From Paraprevotella stercoravium (GTDB taxonomy: Bacteria; Bacteroidota; Bacteroidia; Bacteroidales; Bacteroidaceae), in NCBI GenBank assembly GCA_018883665.1, contig JAHLFU010000003.1:1-11247 (forward strand): a DNA stretch of 11,247 nt. The letters are read 5' to 3'. The notes under the pieces were generated by a model, which did no database searches, had not been told where the DNA came from, and saw nothing but the letters and a program-made list of their open reading frames with translations. The translations under genes and the position numbers were made by a program. Shown here piece by piece: positions 1-6,909 of the stretch (position 1 is its first letter; each line of letters opens with the position of its first letter).

Positions 1-1159
1 GGTTATAGAGCGAAGGAACCACCTCCATTCCCGAAGCGGTCAGGGCGCTCTGTCCGGGACCCTTATAGTAAAAAACGGCTATTTTCTTCTCGCGGTTCTG
101 TTTGTTTCTCAGGTTCACCACCCGATTGACATACTCCACAAAGGTTGCCAGACGCTCCGGAATGGCCTGAATCACCGGCACTCCATCAGCGTTCTGCTGC
201 AGAGCGAACACCACATACGGACGGACAGCCCCGTCCAGTTCCGGGGTGGCAATGCTCTGCGACAGAAATCCGCCCTGCATGCCCTGCCTGTTCTTCTGCC
301 ACTCCTCCAGCGGCGCATTGACATTCAGTGCCGTAAGCAACGGGATATTTTTGTTTTTCAGGTAATCCACCACATCATCGCCCAACCGTCCGTGGGGCAT
401 ATACACCACAGCCGACGGTTGCAACGAATCGCCATAAGCTTCAATCAAGGCCTGAAGGGAGCGTGTCGGGAACACCATATTGCCCCCGGCCTCCAGCTGT
501 GCCACCAACGGCTCCGGGTCGCCCATGTGTCCGGCCAGAATGATCTGCGGCACCTGCTCTTTCCACAATCCGTGGCGACGCAAAAACTGCCGGTATTCCT
601 TCAAGGTCTGGAATTCGAGCGGTTCACTTCCTTCCTGACCGGGTGCGGCATGATAAAAAAGACCGATTTCGGGTTCTGTGGCCGGAAGCACAGGTTCGGC
701 GCCAAAGCGCTTGCCATCAATGTCGGTACGCACAAGGTTCAGCAGACTGCGGTAGTTCTTCCGTCCGCCATATTTGAGATAGGTACGCAGGGAGTCTGCC
801 AGCAGACTGTCTACCGAGCAGAAAGCATTGTCGGGGTTGGTCACCGATACCGAAAGTACGGGCACTCCCTTCTTCTCGGCCGCACGCACTTGCTTGCGCT
901 GCTCTTCGGTCCACGTCAATCCCATAGCATTAACAAAAACCATATCATAACGGTCCAGATGTTCCACCTCGTCGGCCGGGACATCAAAAATCCGGATGGA
1001 TGCATTCTGATTCGACTTGGCAATCTCTCCCAGAACGATTGCCTGATAATTCACAAAGGCGATTCGGGTTGGCGAAAACCAACGGTTCCAGGACCACCAC
1101 CCTCCTCCGATAAGCAGAGAAGTGCCCAGACCGATTATGATCCACTCCTTTTTCTTCAT
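1..1159 (-). CDS. cobN: CobN/HmuS-type chelatase large subunit, N-terminal part
   Basis: This is the first 386 codons of a gene that continues past the left edge; no stop appears in the frame. It starts at ATG 1159 with a basic MKKK and one hydrophobic segment (about residues 6-22), so the protein is probably anchored in the inner membrane with its body in the periplasm. The rest matches the N-terminal region of the CobN / magnesium chelatase H family: RIAFVNYQAIVLGEI near residue 33, a YGGRKNY block, the PELDGAVRP motif, and KKIAVFYYKGPGQ at the edge. Classical CobN inserts cobalt in aerobic B12 synthesis. In Bacteroidota, anchored members include HmuS, encoded in the hmu haem-utilisation locus and linked to removing iron from haem. 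No cobalamin riboswitch is visible upstream, which leans mildly away from a B12 role. The family call is firm; CobN against HmuS cannot be settled without the downstream genes. Confidence 0.85.
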   Translation of the reverse strand, partial: MKKKEWIIIGLGTSLLIGGGWWSWNRWFSPTRIAFVNYQAIVLGEIAKSNQNASIRIFDVPADEVEHLDRYDMVFVNAMGLTWTEEQRKQVRAAEKKGVPVLSVSVTNPDNAFCSVDSLLADSLRTYLKYGGRKNYRSLLNLVRTDIDGKRFGAEPVLPATEPEIGLFYHAAPGQEGSEPLEFQTLKEYRQFLRRHGLWKEQVPQIILAGHMGDPEPLVAQLEAGGNMVFPTRSLQALIEAYGDSLQPSAVVYMPHGRLGDDVVDYLKNKNIPLLTALNVNAPLEEWQKNRQGMQGGFLSQSIATPELDGAVRPYVVFALQQNADGVPVIQAIPERLATFVEYVNRVVNLRNKQNREKKIAVFYYKGPGQSALTASGMEVVPSLYN

Positions 1160-1213
1160 ACTAATTCCATTTTATAAGTTTATCGTTTTTTCTATAATAA
1201 CTTTAAAACGGGG

Positions 1214-1245
1214 CAAAAGTAAGAAGAAGGGAATAAGGATACAAT
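1214..1245 (-). promoter_or_regulatory. Bacteroidota-type promoter for the CobN-like gene
   Basis: Read on the minus strand, TACTTTTG (1221-1214) fits the -7 consensus TAnnTTTG exactly. A TTG at 1244-1242 lies 20 bp upstream as the -33 element. Transcription would begin near 1207, leaving a leader of about 48 nt before ATG 1159. The PepSY gene has the same -7 octamer. Confidence 0.65.
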
Positions 1246-1437
1246 ACTCATTTACATGATTCTAAATACCTGAAAACAAGTACACTAATGAAAGATAATC
1301 CTTCTAATTACAGAAATAAAGAATAATAAAGGTTTTATGATCAGTCTGAACCTTTTTGCAGGTATGCTGTCGCATTTTATATGTTACTACGGATTTATCA
1401 TCAGCAAATCTTAAACAAATATTCTCTAAGAATCTGC

Positions 1438-1480
1438 ACAAAACAAGACCGCTTTGTGCAATCCGGAGCACAAAGCGGTC
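1438..1480 (-). terminator. Rho-independent terminator downstream of the secreted helical protein gene
   Basis: A perfect 13-bp stem, GACCGCTTTGTGC (1447-1459) with GCACAAAGCGGTC (1468-1480), encloses an 8-nt loop. On the minus strand it is followed by TTGTTTTGTG. It lies about 90 nt past the stop codon of the 1573-2478 gene. On the plus strand only AAATTT follows, so the minus direction fits better. Confidence 0.75.
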
Positions 1481-1572
1481 AAATTTCCCTGATCGGGAAC
1501 CTTATTTCCAGGTATTGTTTCTTTCTGGTATGCAGTGACAATAATCTTCTGTGGGTATACACGAAGATTATG

Positions 1573-2478
1573 TCAAGGCAGCCAAACTTTTGAGTTTCCA
1601 ATCACATACAAACCTGCAGGAAGTATTTGCGCAGCCTCGTTTCTGGTAACCGCATACAGCAACAGGACACCATTGACAGTATATACATCGGAATGCACTT
1701 CGGAAAGGACTGCATCACCGATGCCTGTTGTTTCCCGTGTGAAAGCTTCGATATATTGCAGGAATGCCTCGAGCATCTTGACAAAGGCAGATACCTCAAA
1801 GGTTTCTCCATTCAACGCCGCACGGGCATCGTTGACAGCTGTCTGAAGTTCCTTACCTGCCTGAGAATTCTTTTGTGCCTCAGTAGCCTTGAACAACAGT
1901 TCTTCCGCTTCCTGACATTTATGATAGATCTGCTCGGCAGCAAGGACATCCATTTTCGTCCCTTCAACGGTTAAGGTCAAGTTATTATATAAGTTCCACA
2001 GTTTTTGTGCCGCAGTCGTCACGGTCTGATCGTAAGTGTTACGAAATGTTCTTTCCTGATTGTCAAACCCTTCTACCTGACCCTTGTATTTCTGTTCGAG
2101 AGCTTCCAGAGCCGCAAATTTCCCCTCCGTAAGATATTGGGTATACAGATCCTCGTACTCTAAGCGTGCAACTCTACGTTCTTCATATAAGTCATCAAGC
2201 TGTTGTTTCAGGAGTTCCAGGGCTTCATTTCTCTGGCTGCTCAATTTTTTTGAAGAGGCAATGCCCTCATCGGCCACCGCATCCAGAAAATGATCTACTG
2301 CGGGTATGTAATTGTAATACTGACTGGTGCGGTCAATTTCATTAATCAAGACTTGCACCTCTGTATATGCTTCATTAAAAAGCGTATCTCCACGGGTTTC
2401 AGCCGCTACAACCTGAGAAACAGAACCTGTTATCAGCAAAAAGAATAACAGACAGGCCAAAATTAATTGCTTCTTCAT
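1573..2478 (-). CDS. Secreted helical protein with a sorting-domain-like C-terminal tail, function unknown
   Basis: This is a 301-residue protein of no family I can name. Residues 1-26 form a clear signal peptide: MKK, then a leucine/phenylalanine-rich core, ending VAA before E27. No lipobox cysteine sits at the cleavage point. Residues 30-250 are rich in Glu, Gln, Lys, Ala and Leu with very little Gly or Pro, which predicts long helices, partly coiled coil (for example residues 80-130). The last 42 residues change character: VYTVNGVLL (265-273), a short link, then LPAGLYVIGNSKVWL (286-300). That pattern resembles the type A C-terminal sorting domain of type IX secretion, or the shorter version of it found on Bacteroides proteins. 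The gene appears monocistronic, with a strong terminator after it and a divergent gene before it. I could not place its promoter with confidence; TATTTTAG at 2522-2515 is a poor -7 candidate. Confidence 0.85.
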   Translation of the reverse strand: MKKQLILACLLFFLLITGSVSQVVAAETRGDTLFNEAYTEVQVLINEIDRTSQYYNYIPAVDHFLDAVADEGIASSKKLSSQRNEALELLKQQLDDLYEERRVARLEYEDLYTQYLTEGKFAALEALEQKYKGQVEGFDNQERTFRNTYDQTVTTAAQKLWNLYNNLTLTVEGTKMDVLAAEQIYHKCQEAEELLFKATEAQKNSQAGKELQTAVNDARAALNGETFEVSAFVKMLEAFLQYIEAFTRETTGIGDAVLSEVHSDVYTVNGVLLLYAVTRNEAAQILPAGLYVIGNSKVWLP

Positions 2479-2545
2479 AACTATACCAGATTTTTATTAA
2501 ACATAAATATACGGCTAAAATAAGCATTTTCAGGGAAAATCTCAT

Positions 2546-2553
2546 TATTTTTG
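2546..2553 (+). promoter_or_regulatory. Candidate -7 element for the PagL-like barrel gene
   Basis: TATTTTTG matches TAnnTTTG and lies about 40 nt before ATG 2594, giving a leader of about 34 nt. No clear TTG is found 19-21 bp upstream, so this is a half-match. The 115-bp spacer must also hold the promoter of the divergent gene starting at 2478. Confidence 0.35.
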
Positions 2554-2593
2554 AAAAAACAAAGAAAAACCATACAATAAAAGCACCTTTCAT

Positions 2594-3925
2594 ATGAAAA
2601 GAACTGTTCTTGCCGGCATTCTCTTTACGACCCAGCAGGCGTTTGCAAACAGCAACGCTTGCGAGGCGATTTTTTGCGTTGGAAAAAATACCCCGATGCC
2701 TCAGACGGAACAACCGGACAGTACCTCTCAAAAGCTACGTCAGCATATTGCTTTTGATATCCGGCCGGACTATATCCTGCCCACCAATAACTATCAGAGG
2801 GGATTAGGCGGTGTAGTCCCACCAAGCGTCACTCTGACAGCGAATCTGAAATATGGTTTCCGTTTCGCACCAGATTCGTATTTTGGTAGGAATTATCCGC
2901 ACACCGTGCAAGGAATCGGTGTGGGCTACCACACCTTCTTCAATCCGTCGGAGATGGGAAATCCGTTGGCGGTCTATGTCTTCCAGACCTCACGCATCGC
3001 CACGATCTCGCGCCGGTTGTCTTTGGATTATGAATGGAATTTCGGTGTTTCTTTGGGATGGAAAAAATATGATCCGGTAAAGAACCCTACAAATACCGCT
3101 GTAGGCTCTTTTGCAAACGCGTATATCAATCTGGGACTGTTGCTCAACTGTCAACTGTCTTCGCGCACTCACCTCAGACTGGGGGCAGGATTCACACATT
3201 TTTCCAACGGAAACACCCGCTATCCGAACGCGGGTATCAACACGGCCGGAGCCTATTTGGGCATCAGTCAGGAACTGGGTAACGACAAATCTTACGGCAC
3301 TACTCTGCTCCCTCCGGATCAAGAATGGAAAAACAAGTCCTTTCGGGAACGGATGACTTACGACGTAGTGCTTTACGGTGCCGTACGCAAAAAAGGAATT
3401 CTTCCGGACGGGGTAACTCCGGTCATCGCTCCGGGAGTATTCGCTGTGGGCGGAGTGAACTTCACGCCCCTTTATCAGGTAAACCGTTATTTCCGTACCG
3501 GAATCTCGCTCGATGTGCAATATGACGAGAGTGCCAACATCGTAAACCACATAGCCAATCCCGATGGAGCGACTGCCGGCTTTGAAGCGAAATTCTACAA
3601 ACCTCCTTTCCGCGAACAGTTTGGTGTGGGACTATCTGCCCGTGCGGAGCTGGTCATGCCCATATTTTCCATCAATATCGGCATCGGAAAGAATCTGATC
3701 TGTAAAGGGGCAGATACCAACGCCTCTTATCAGATTTTAGCTCTGAAAACGGACATCACCCGAAGATTTTTCCTGCATGTGGGTTATCAGCTGTACCGTT
3801 TCAAGGATCCCAACAATCTGATGATCGGTATCGGCTACCGTTTCGGTCGGCGCACTACAAAACCGGAGAGCAGACACCAAAGCGCACCGGCTCCGGCAAA
3901 GAAGATAAAGAACAGGGTGCCCTGA
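2594..3925 (+). CDS. Outer-membrane beta-barrel with PagL-like (acyloxyacyl hydrolase) motif
   Basis: The 443-residue product begins with a short signal peptide (MKRTVLAGILF..., probable cleavage after AFA near residue 18). It then shows many alternating polar/hydrophobic segments rich in Gly, Tyr and Phe, typical of outer-membrane barrels. At residues 202-216, HFSNGNTRYPNAGIN matches the active-site segment of PagL lipid A 3-O-deacylases, which remove an acyl chain from lipid A in the outer membrane. His202 and Ser204 correspond to His126 and Ser128 of P. aeruginosa PagL. The position of its Glu140 is Asn216 here. PagL itself is under 200 residues, so this protein is more than twice as long: residues 265-417 form further strand-like segments. 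The barrel appears to end at GYRF417; the last 26 basic, Pro/Ala-rich residues lie in the overlap with the convergent PepSY gene. Substrate is not shown by the sequence. A general barrel with a PagL domain is certain enough; activity is not. Confidence 0.8.
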   Translation: MKRTVLAGILFTTQQAFANSNACEAIFCVGKNTPMPQTEQPDSTSQKLRQHIAFDIRPDYILPTNNYQRGLGGVVPPSVTLTANLKYGFRFAPDSYFGRNYPHTVQGIGVGYHTFFNPSEMGNPLAVYVFQTSRIATISRRLSLDYEWNFGVSLGWKKYDPVKNPTNTAVGSFANAYINLGLLLNCQLSSRTHLRLGAGFTHFSNGNTRYPNAGINTAGAYLGISQELGNDKSYGTTLLPPDQEWKNKSFRERMTYDVVLYGAVRKKGILPDGVTPVIAPGVFAVGGVNFTPLYQVNRYFRTGISLDVQYDESANIVNHIANPDGATAGFEAKFYKPPFREQFGVGLSARAELVMPIFSINIGIGKNLICKGADTNASYQILALKTDITRRFFLHVGYQLYRFKDPNNLMIGIGYRFGRRTTKPESRHQSAPAPAKKIKNRVP

Positions 3926-5322
3926 CCCAGACAAGTGTAGATGCGACCGGTATGAATCTCCTGAGCTACATTCCAAAGTGACATGGGGAGTGAAGAGAGT
4001 TGCCGGGGCATGGGCAGCTTGTCGCTACCAGAATAATACTCCACGGCAAACGGTGCACCGGAGAAATCGGCACTATATCCCGAAACGGCGTATTTGCCAA
4101 ACGGAGGCCCAGCCGTTACCGGAGCCGGTTCGCCCGTAAAATAGTCATATGACGCACCTTGCTGACGATCCCACACATACAGGCCGCTAAAAGAACCCAT
4201 CAGCCAACGTCCGGCAGCATCTTTCTGCCATACATTCAGTCCCATGACACTCACCGGAGGAGTCTGCGGCAAGGGTTGCGCCACCGCATCCAAGGATGAA
4301 AGCGAATAAATGCCTTCTGAAGTGGAAAGCAGCCAGTCGCCGCAAGCCTCATCATAGCGAAGCATACGGAGTTTGTCCTGCCAGGGATTGGAATCATCGA
4401 GCGAAGTATGGGGCACAATCGGAACACGCCCATAAACCAAAGCGATGAGCAGAGGCGGACGCAGACACCAACCGGTAAACGCCACAAGCAGAAGCAATAC
4501 AAAGGTATAGCGCCCGAACCGGTCGTGCAGGTTCAGGCTGTGTTTCAACACCTGAAGAGATAAGTAGGGATTACCTCCTGTGCGCTTTTTCCTGCGGATA
4601 TGCTTCGGCAAAAGCCAGTAAACCACTCCCGTCACGCAAAGTATGATGAATATCACCGCCACGGCATCAACCACTAATTTTCCTCCCAGCCCGAACAGTT
4701 CGCCACTGTGCAACAACCATACCAAACGGAACAGAGACACCCGTCCGTCATAGTCGGACGAAGCCGCCAACTGTACTTTCTGAAAAGTAGTATATGGAGC
4801 CAAAGAAATGTACAGGTAAGAACGCCCCACCGCTACCAGCGTATCACCACGAAAGGCCAGATCGGAAAGTTTTTCGTCTTCACCTAAAGGAAGCGGACAG
4901 GTACGCCAGCAATTGCTTGTCTCATCATAACGATAAAGCCCGAACTGTCCTGCGGCCCACAACGAACCATCGGGTAAAGATGCCACGGCCTTGATGTTGC
5001 GGTAATCCGCTCCTGTCGGCAATCCGACATTAAAATCCGTCACAATGCTGCCCGTTGAGTCCGCCAGCCAAATACCGCTGCCACCATAAATCAGAACATG
5101 CCTTGCGGAATCGGGCGTTACATAAAGACAGGTACCACGCAGAAGTCCGCGGTTCCAGTTACGGTACAAATAATCATCCGGCAACAGCGAACGGCTGACC
5201 TGATAATCCGCCACAGCCCGACGATGATTCAGAATGATACCGCTCACTCCAAACATCAGCATAAAAAAGCAAAAAATCAGTCCGAACCATTTATGATGTT
5301 TCTTCCAGGTTATCCGTTTCAT
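3835..5322 (-). CDS. PepSY-associated transmembrane protein
   Basis: This 495-residue inner-membrane protein starts WKKHHKWFGLIF, the His-bearing first helix (about residues 12-31) of PepSY-associated TM proteins. A second helix follows LLHSGELFGLGGK (His205; helix about 211-237, with the family's TG...YW ending). A third follows NLHDRFGRY (His266; about 272-292), and a fourth lies near 467-488, before a basic RRPKR end. The paired histidines at helix ends suggest haem or metal binding; relatives are linked to ferric-siderophore or electron-transfer reduction at the inner membrane. The two periplasmic stretches (about 33-195 and 293-460) contain repeated propeller-like units: GIWLAD, GLYRYD, GIYSLS and GLYVWD, each after a Trp-containing strand. 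The start has an A/G-rich AAAGAGAAA just upstream. Its last 30 codons overlap the barrel gene on the opposite strand. The family is clear; the redox partner and substrate are unknown. Confidence 0.85.
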   Translation of the reverse strand: MKRITWKKHHKWFGLIFCFFMLMFGVSGIILNHRRAVADYQVSRSLLPDDYLYRNWNRGLLRGTCLYVTPDSARHVLIYGGSGIWLADSTGSIVTDFNVGLPTGADYRNIKAVASLPDGSLWAAGQFGLYRYDETSNCWRTCPLPLGEDEKLSDLAFRGDTLVAVGRSYLYISLAPYTTFQKVQLAASSDYDGRVSLFRLVWLLHSGELFGLGGKLVVDAVAVIFIILCVTGVVYWLLPKHIRRKKRTGGNPYLSLQVLKHSLNLHDRFGRYTFVLLLLVAFTGWCLRPPLLIALVYGRVPIVPHTSLDDSNPWQDKLRMLRYDEACGDWLLSTSEGIYSLSSLDAVAQPLPQTPPVSVMGLNVWQKDAAGRWLMGSFSGLYVWDRQQGASYDYFTGEPAPVTAGPPFGKYAVSGYSADFSGAPFAVEYYSGSDKLPMPRQLSSLPMSLWNVAQEIHTGRIYTCLGQGTLFFIFFAGAGALWCLLSGFVVRRPKR

Positions 5323-5375
5323 TTTCTCTTTAAAAGGTTTTTAAATGGGCTTTAAAAGCATTTTAAACACAACTG

Positions 5376-5407
5376 CAAAAGTACAACCAACAAGAAGCTC
5401 GATGCAA
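5376..5407 (-). promoter_or_regulatory. Bacteroidota-type promoter for the PepSY gene
   Basis: On the minus strand, TACTTTTG (5383-5376) is a full -7 match, with TTG (5407-5405) 21 bp upstream. Transcription would start near 5369, about 47 nt before ATG 5322. The gene is therefore transcribed apart from the methyltransferase. Confidence 0.65.
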
Positions 5408-5440
5408 GATTCTATCATTCTTTTAACAGATGTTTTCATG

Positions 5441-5464
5441 GAGTATCCTCATTTATGAGGACTC
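5441..5464. repeat. Palindrome between divergent promoters, possible operator
   Basis: CCTCATTTATGAGG (5447-5460) is a perfect palindrome around a TT centre. The outer arms GAGT (5441-5444) and ACTC (5461-5464) extend it, with two unpaired bases AT (5445-5446) on the left. The two-base centre is too tight for an RNA loop, and no T-run follows, so a protein-binding site in DNA is more likely than a terminator. It lies about 33 bp from the PepSY -33 element and 58 bp from the methyltransferase -33 element. No nearby regulator gene is visible. Confidence 0.45.
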
Positions 5465-5522
5465 AGAGAGTTTTCCTTTGAAACAGTCAACTCTTATTCT
5501 CCACTTTTCTCCATAGTTGAAG

Positions 5523-5553
5523 TTGCACAAATAAGAACTGCAAATTATCTTTG
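5523..5553 (+). promoter_or_regulatory. Bacteroidota-type promoter for the methyltransferase gene
   Basis: TTG (5523-5525), a 20-bp spacer and TATCTTTG (5546-5553) fit the -33/-7 consensus well. Transcription would begin near 5560. That start leaves about 33 nt before ATG 5594 but only about 12 nt before ATG 5573, which is why I prefer the later start. Confidence 0.7.
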
Positions 5554-5593
5554 TTTTATTTTCTCATGAATAATGATCCTCAAAAGAAAAACT

Positions 5594-6343
5594 ATGGATG
5601 AAATGGAACTGATGATGCACCTGCATCTGAATAACGAACGACAAGGTCCCGGTAGCGAAACTACTACCCTGCTGGCCTTGCAACTGGCGCAAGTAGCCCG
5701 GAACCACTCTTATAAAATAGCAGACATCGGTTGCGGTACAGGAGCTCAAACCCTCACTCTGGCCCAATCTCTTCAAGGAGAAATTCTGGCCGTTGATCTG
5801 TTTCCGGAGTTTCTGGGCAGGCTGGAAGAACGCCTGCAAGGCCAAACGCTTACCGCCTCGGTAACCTCGATTTGTGCCTCTATGGACCAGCTGCCCTTTG
5901 AAACCGACACACTGGATCTGATCTGGTCGGAAGGAGCGGTATATAACATGGGATTCCAAAAAGGAGTAACTTATTGGAAGGACTTTCTAAAAAGCGGTGG
6001 CATACTGGCCGTTTCCGAAATTTCATGGACAACCAGCCAGCGCCCCAAAGAATTGGAAGAATTCTGGAACGGAGAATATCCCGAAATGGATACCGCTTCG
6101 GGAAAGATAAAGATTCTGGAGAATGCCGGATATAAGGTTTTGGGGCATTTCATGCTGCCCGAAAACTGCTGGATAGACAACTATTATGAACCGCTCCTGA
6201 AAAGTCATCCTCACTTCATAAAAAGATTTGGCCACTACGACACAGCCCATAAAATCGTAGCAACCGATCTGCAGGAAGTCGAATTCTATCAGAAGTACAA
6301 GGATTATTACAGTTACGGTTTCTACATCGCACAAAAACTATAA
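5594..6343 (+). CDS. Class I SAM-dependent methyltransferase
   Basis: The product (249 residues from ATG 5594; 256 if ATG 5573 is used) has a Rossmann-type methyltransferase core. ADIGCGTGAQT (residues 43-53) is motif I, the glycine-rich SAM-binding loop. ILAVDLFPEFL follows as the second strand, whose acidic residue usually holds the SAM ribose. DTLDLIWSEGAVYNMGF is the motif IV region, and GGILAVSEISW the strand after it. The N-terminal LNNERQGPGSE stretch is common in the Bacteroides members. It is a soluble cytoplasmic enzyme; nothing in the sequence fixes the substrate, which could be a small molecule, quinone or macromolecule. The gene stands alone, with its own promoter and a terminator 5 nt after the stop. 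ATG 5594 follows the A-rich AAAAGAAAAAC and suits the predicted transcription start better than ATG 5573. Confidence 0.85.
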   Translation: MDEMELMMHLHLNNERQGPGSETTTLLALQLAQVARNHSYKIADIGCGTGAQTLTLAQSLQGEILAVDLFPEFLGRLEERLQGQTLTASVTSICASMDQLPFETDTLDLIWSEGAVYNMGFQKGVTYWKDFLKSGGILAVSEISWTTSQRPKELEEFWNGEYPEMDTASGKIKILENAGYKVLGHFMLPENCWIDNYYEPLLKSHPHFIKRFGHYDTAHKIVATDLQEVEFYQKYKDYYSYGFYIAQKL

Positions 6344-6348
6344 CCACA

Positions 6349-6391
6349 GACCGTTTCGGAATGGACAAACCGAAACGGTCATTTCTTTTTC
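6349..6391 (+). terminator. Rho-independent terminator of the methyltransferase gene
   Basis: An 11-bp perfect stem, GACCGTTTCGG (6349-6359) with CCGAAACGGTC (6370-6380), has a 10-nt loop and is followed by ATTTCTTTTTC. It begins 5 nt after the methyltransferase stop. The distal arm also contains part of the stop codon (6381-6379) of the convergent gene, so the hairpin may slow transcription from both sides. Confidence 0.8.
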
Positions 6392-6909
6392 TTTCCCCGA
6401 AGTTTTTTCAGAACTTGATGACGCGCAGTCACGACACTCGGTGCCGGATCTTCGGCAAGGAATTCCAAAGACAATTCCAACTCCTGTTTCAATTCGGGAT
6501 AGAAACCACAAAGACGGGCCGCCAGATGAATCATATAGGAACGGTCGCCTGCCGTGTATTTTCGATCGGAAAGATGGCACAGGCAGAAGTCCAACAGATC
6601 GCTCCGGAAGTTCTCTTTTGTAGAAAGGTCCAGCAATAGCGAAAGGAGCAAGCCCAACCGTACCGGAACCTCAGACGACAAAACCAAACGGACAAGCTCT
6701 TCATAACGGGAGGACAGATACAGCATTTTGTCCTCCTGACTCAAATGACTGAATATCCAAGCTACATTCGTACATACCCGGGCATGGTCTGCCCGAAGCA
6801 GCAAATCGCAAAGTTCCGAGATTCCCGCCTCGTCGTGGTGCAGATTCTGCACCCATATCAGCACTTCGGCCTTGCACATTCTTCTTTCCAAAATATGAAT
6901 ATCTTTCAT
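6379..6909 (-). CDS. Small helical-repeat (HEAT-like) protein coupled to recD2
   Basis: The product is 176 residues, all-helical in appearance, with no signal peptide or membrane segment, and ends in a lysine run (GKKKK). Units such as ARVCTNVAWIFSHLS, VPVRLGLLLSLLLDLS and SVVTARHQVLKKLRG look like HEAT-type helical pairs, a scaffold used for protein or DNA contact. I do not recognise a named family. Its ATG (6909-6907) overlaps the recD2 stop in an ATGA, and AGAGAAG sits just before it at the end of recD2. The two are therefore almost certainly translated together. A part in DNA repair is inferred only from this coupling. The basic tail could bind nucleic acid. The gene ends inside the arm of a convergent terminator. 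Confidence 0.75.
   Translation of the reverse strand: MKDIHILERRMCKAEVLIWVQNLHHDEAGISELCDLLLRADHARVCTNVAWIFSHLSQEDKMLYLSSRYEELVRLVLSSEVPVRLGLLLSLLLDLSTKENFRSDLLDFCLCHLSDRKYTAGDRSYMIHLAARLCGFYPELKQELELSLEFLAEDPAPSVVTARHQVLKKLRGKKKK

Larger units (their letters stand above)
1160..1572. other. 413-bp intergenic region without a supportable gene
   Basis: Both flanking genes are on the minus strand. The region holds the CobN-gene promoter (1214-1245) and the terminator of the secreted-protein gene (1438-1480). Next to the terminator is a small imperfect palindrome, TTCCCTGATCGGGAA (1485-1499). A weaker plus-strand hairpin (AAAGGTT 1328-1334, AACCTTT 1349-1355, then two more T) could be a weak terminator. 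The short open frames here (60 and 70 codons) lack a ribosome site and resemble no family I know. The stretch 1246-1327 shows nothing. Confidence 0.6.

Noticed and set aside
392..1177. 261-codon plus-strand open frame opposite the CobN-like gene
   Set aside because: The minus-strand frame matches the chelatase family over its whole length. This frame reads as its antisense and has no recognisable domain.
1328..1357. Hairpin AAAGGTT/AACCTTT as a terminator or small RNA
   Set aside because: The stem is only 7 bp with a 14-nt loop, and no plus-strand gene precedes it. Too weak to annotate separately.
1160..1446. Cobalamin riboswitch upstream of the CobN-like gene
   Set aside because: I looked for a B12-box-like segment on the minus strand and saw none. 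The predicted leader of about 48 nt is too short to hold one.
1485..1499. TTCCCTGATCGGGAA palindrome as an operator
   Set aside because: It has five-base arms only, located just after a terminator and not near any identified promoter. Consistent with chance.
5566..5601. 11-codon leader frame overlapping the methyltransferase start
   Set aside because: It begins about 6 nt after the predicted transcription start, with no room for a ribosome site, and its residues show no regulatory pattern. Overlap with ATG 5594 is probably accidental.
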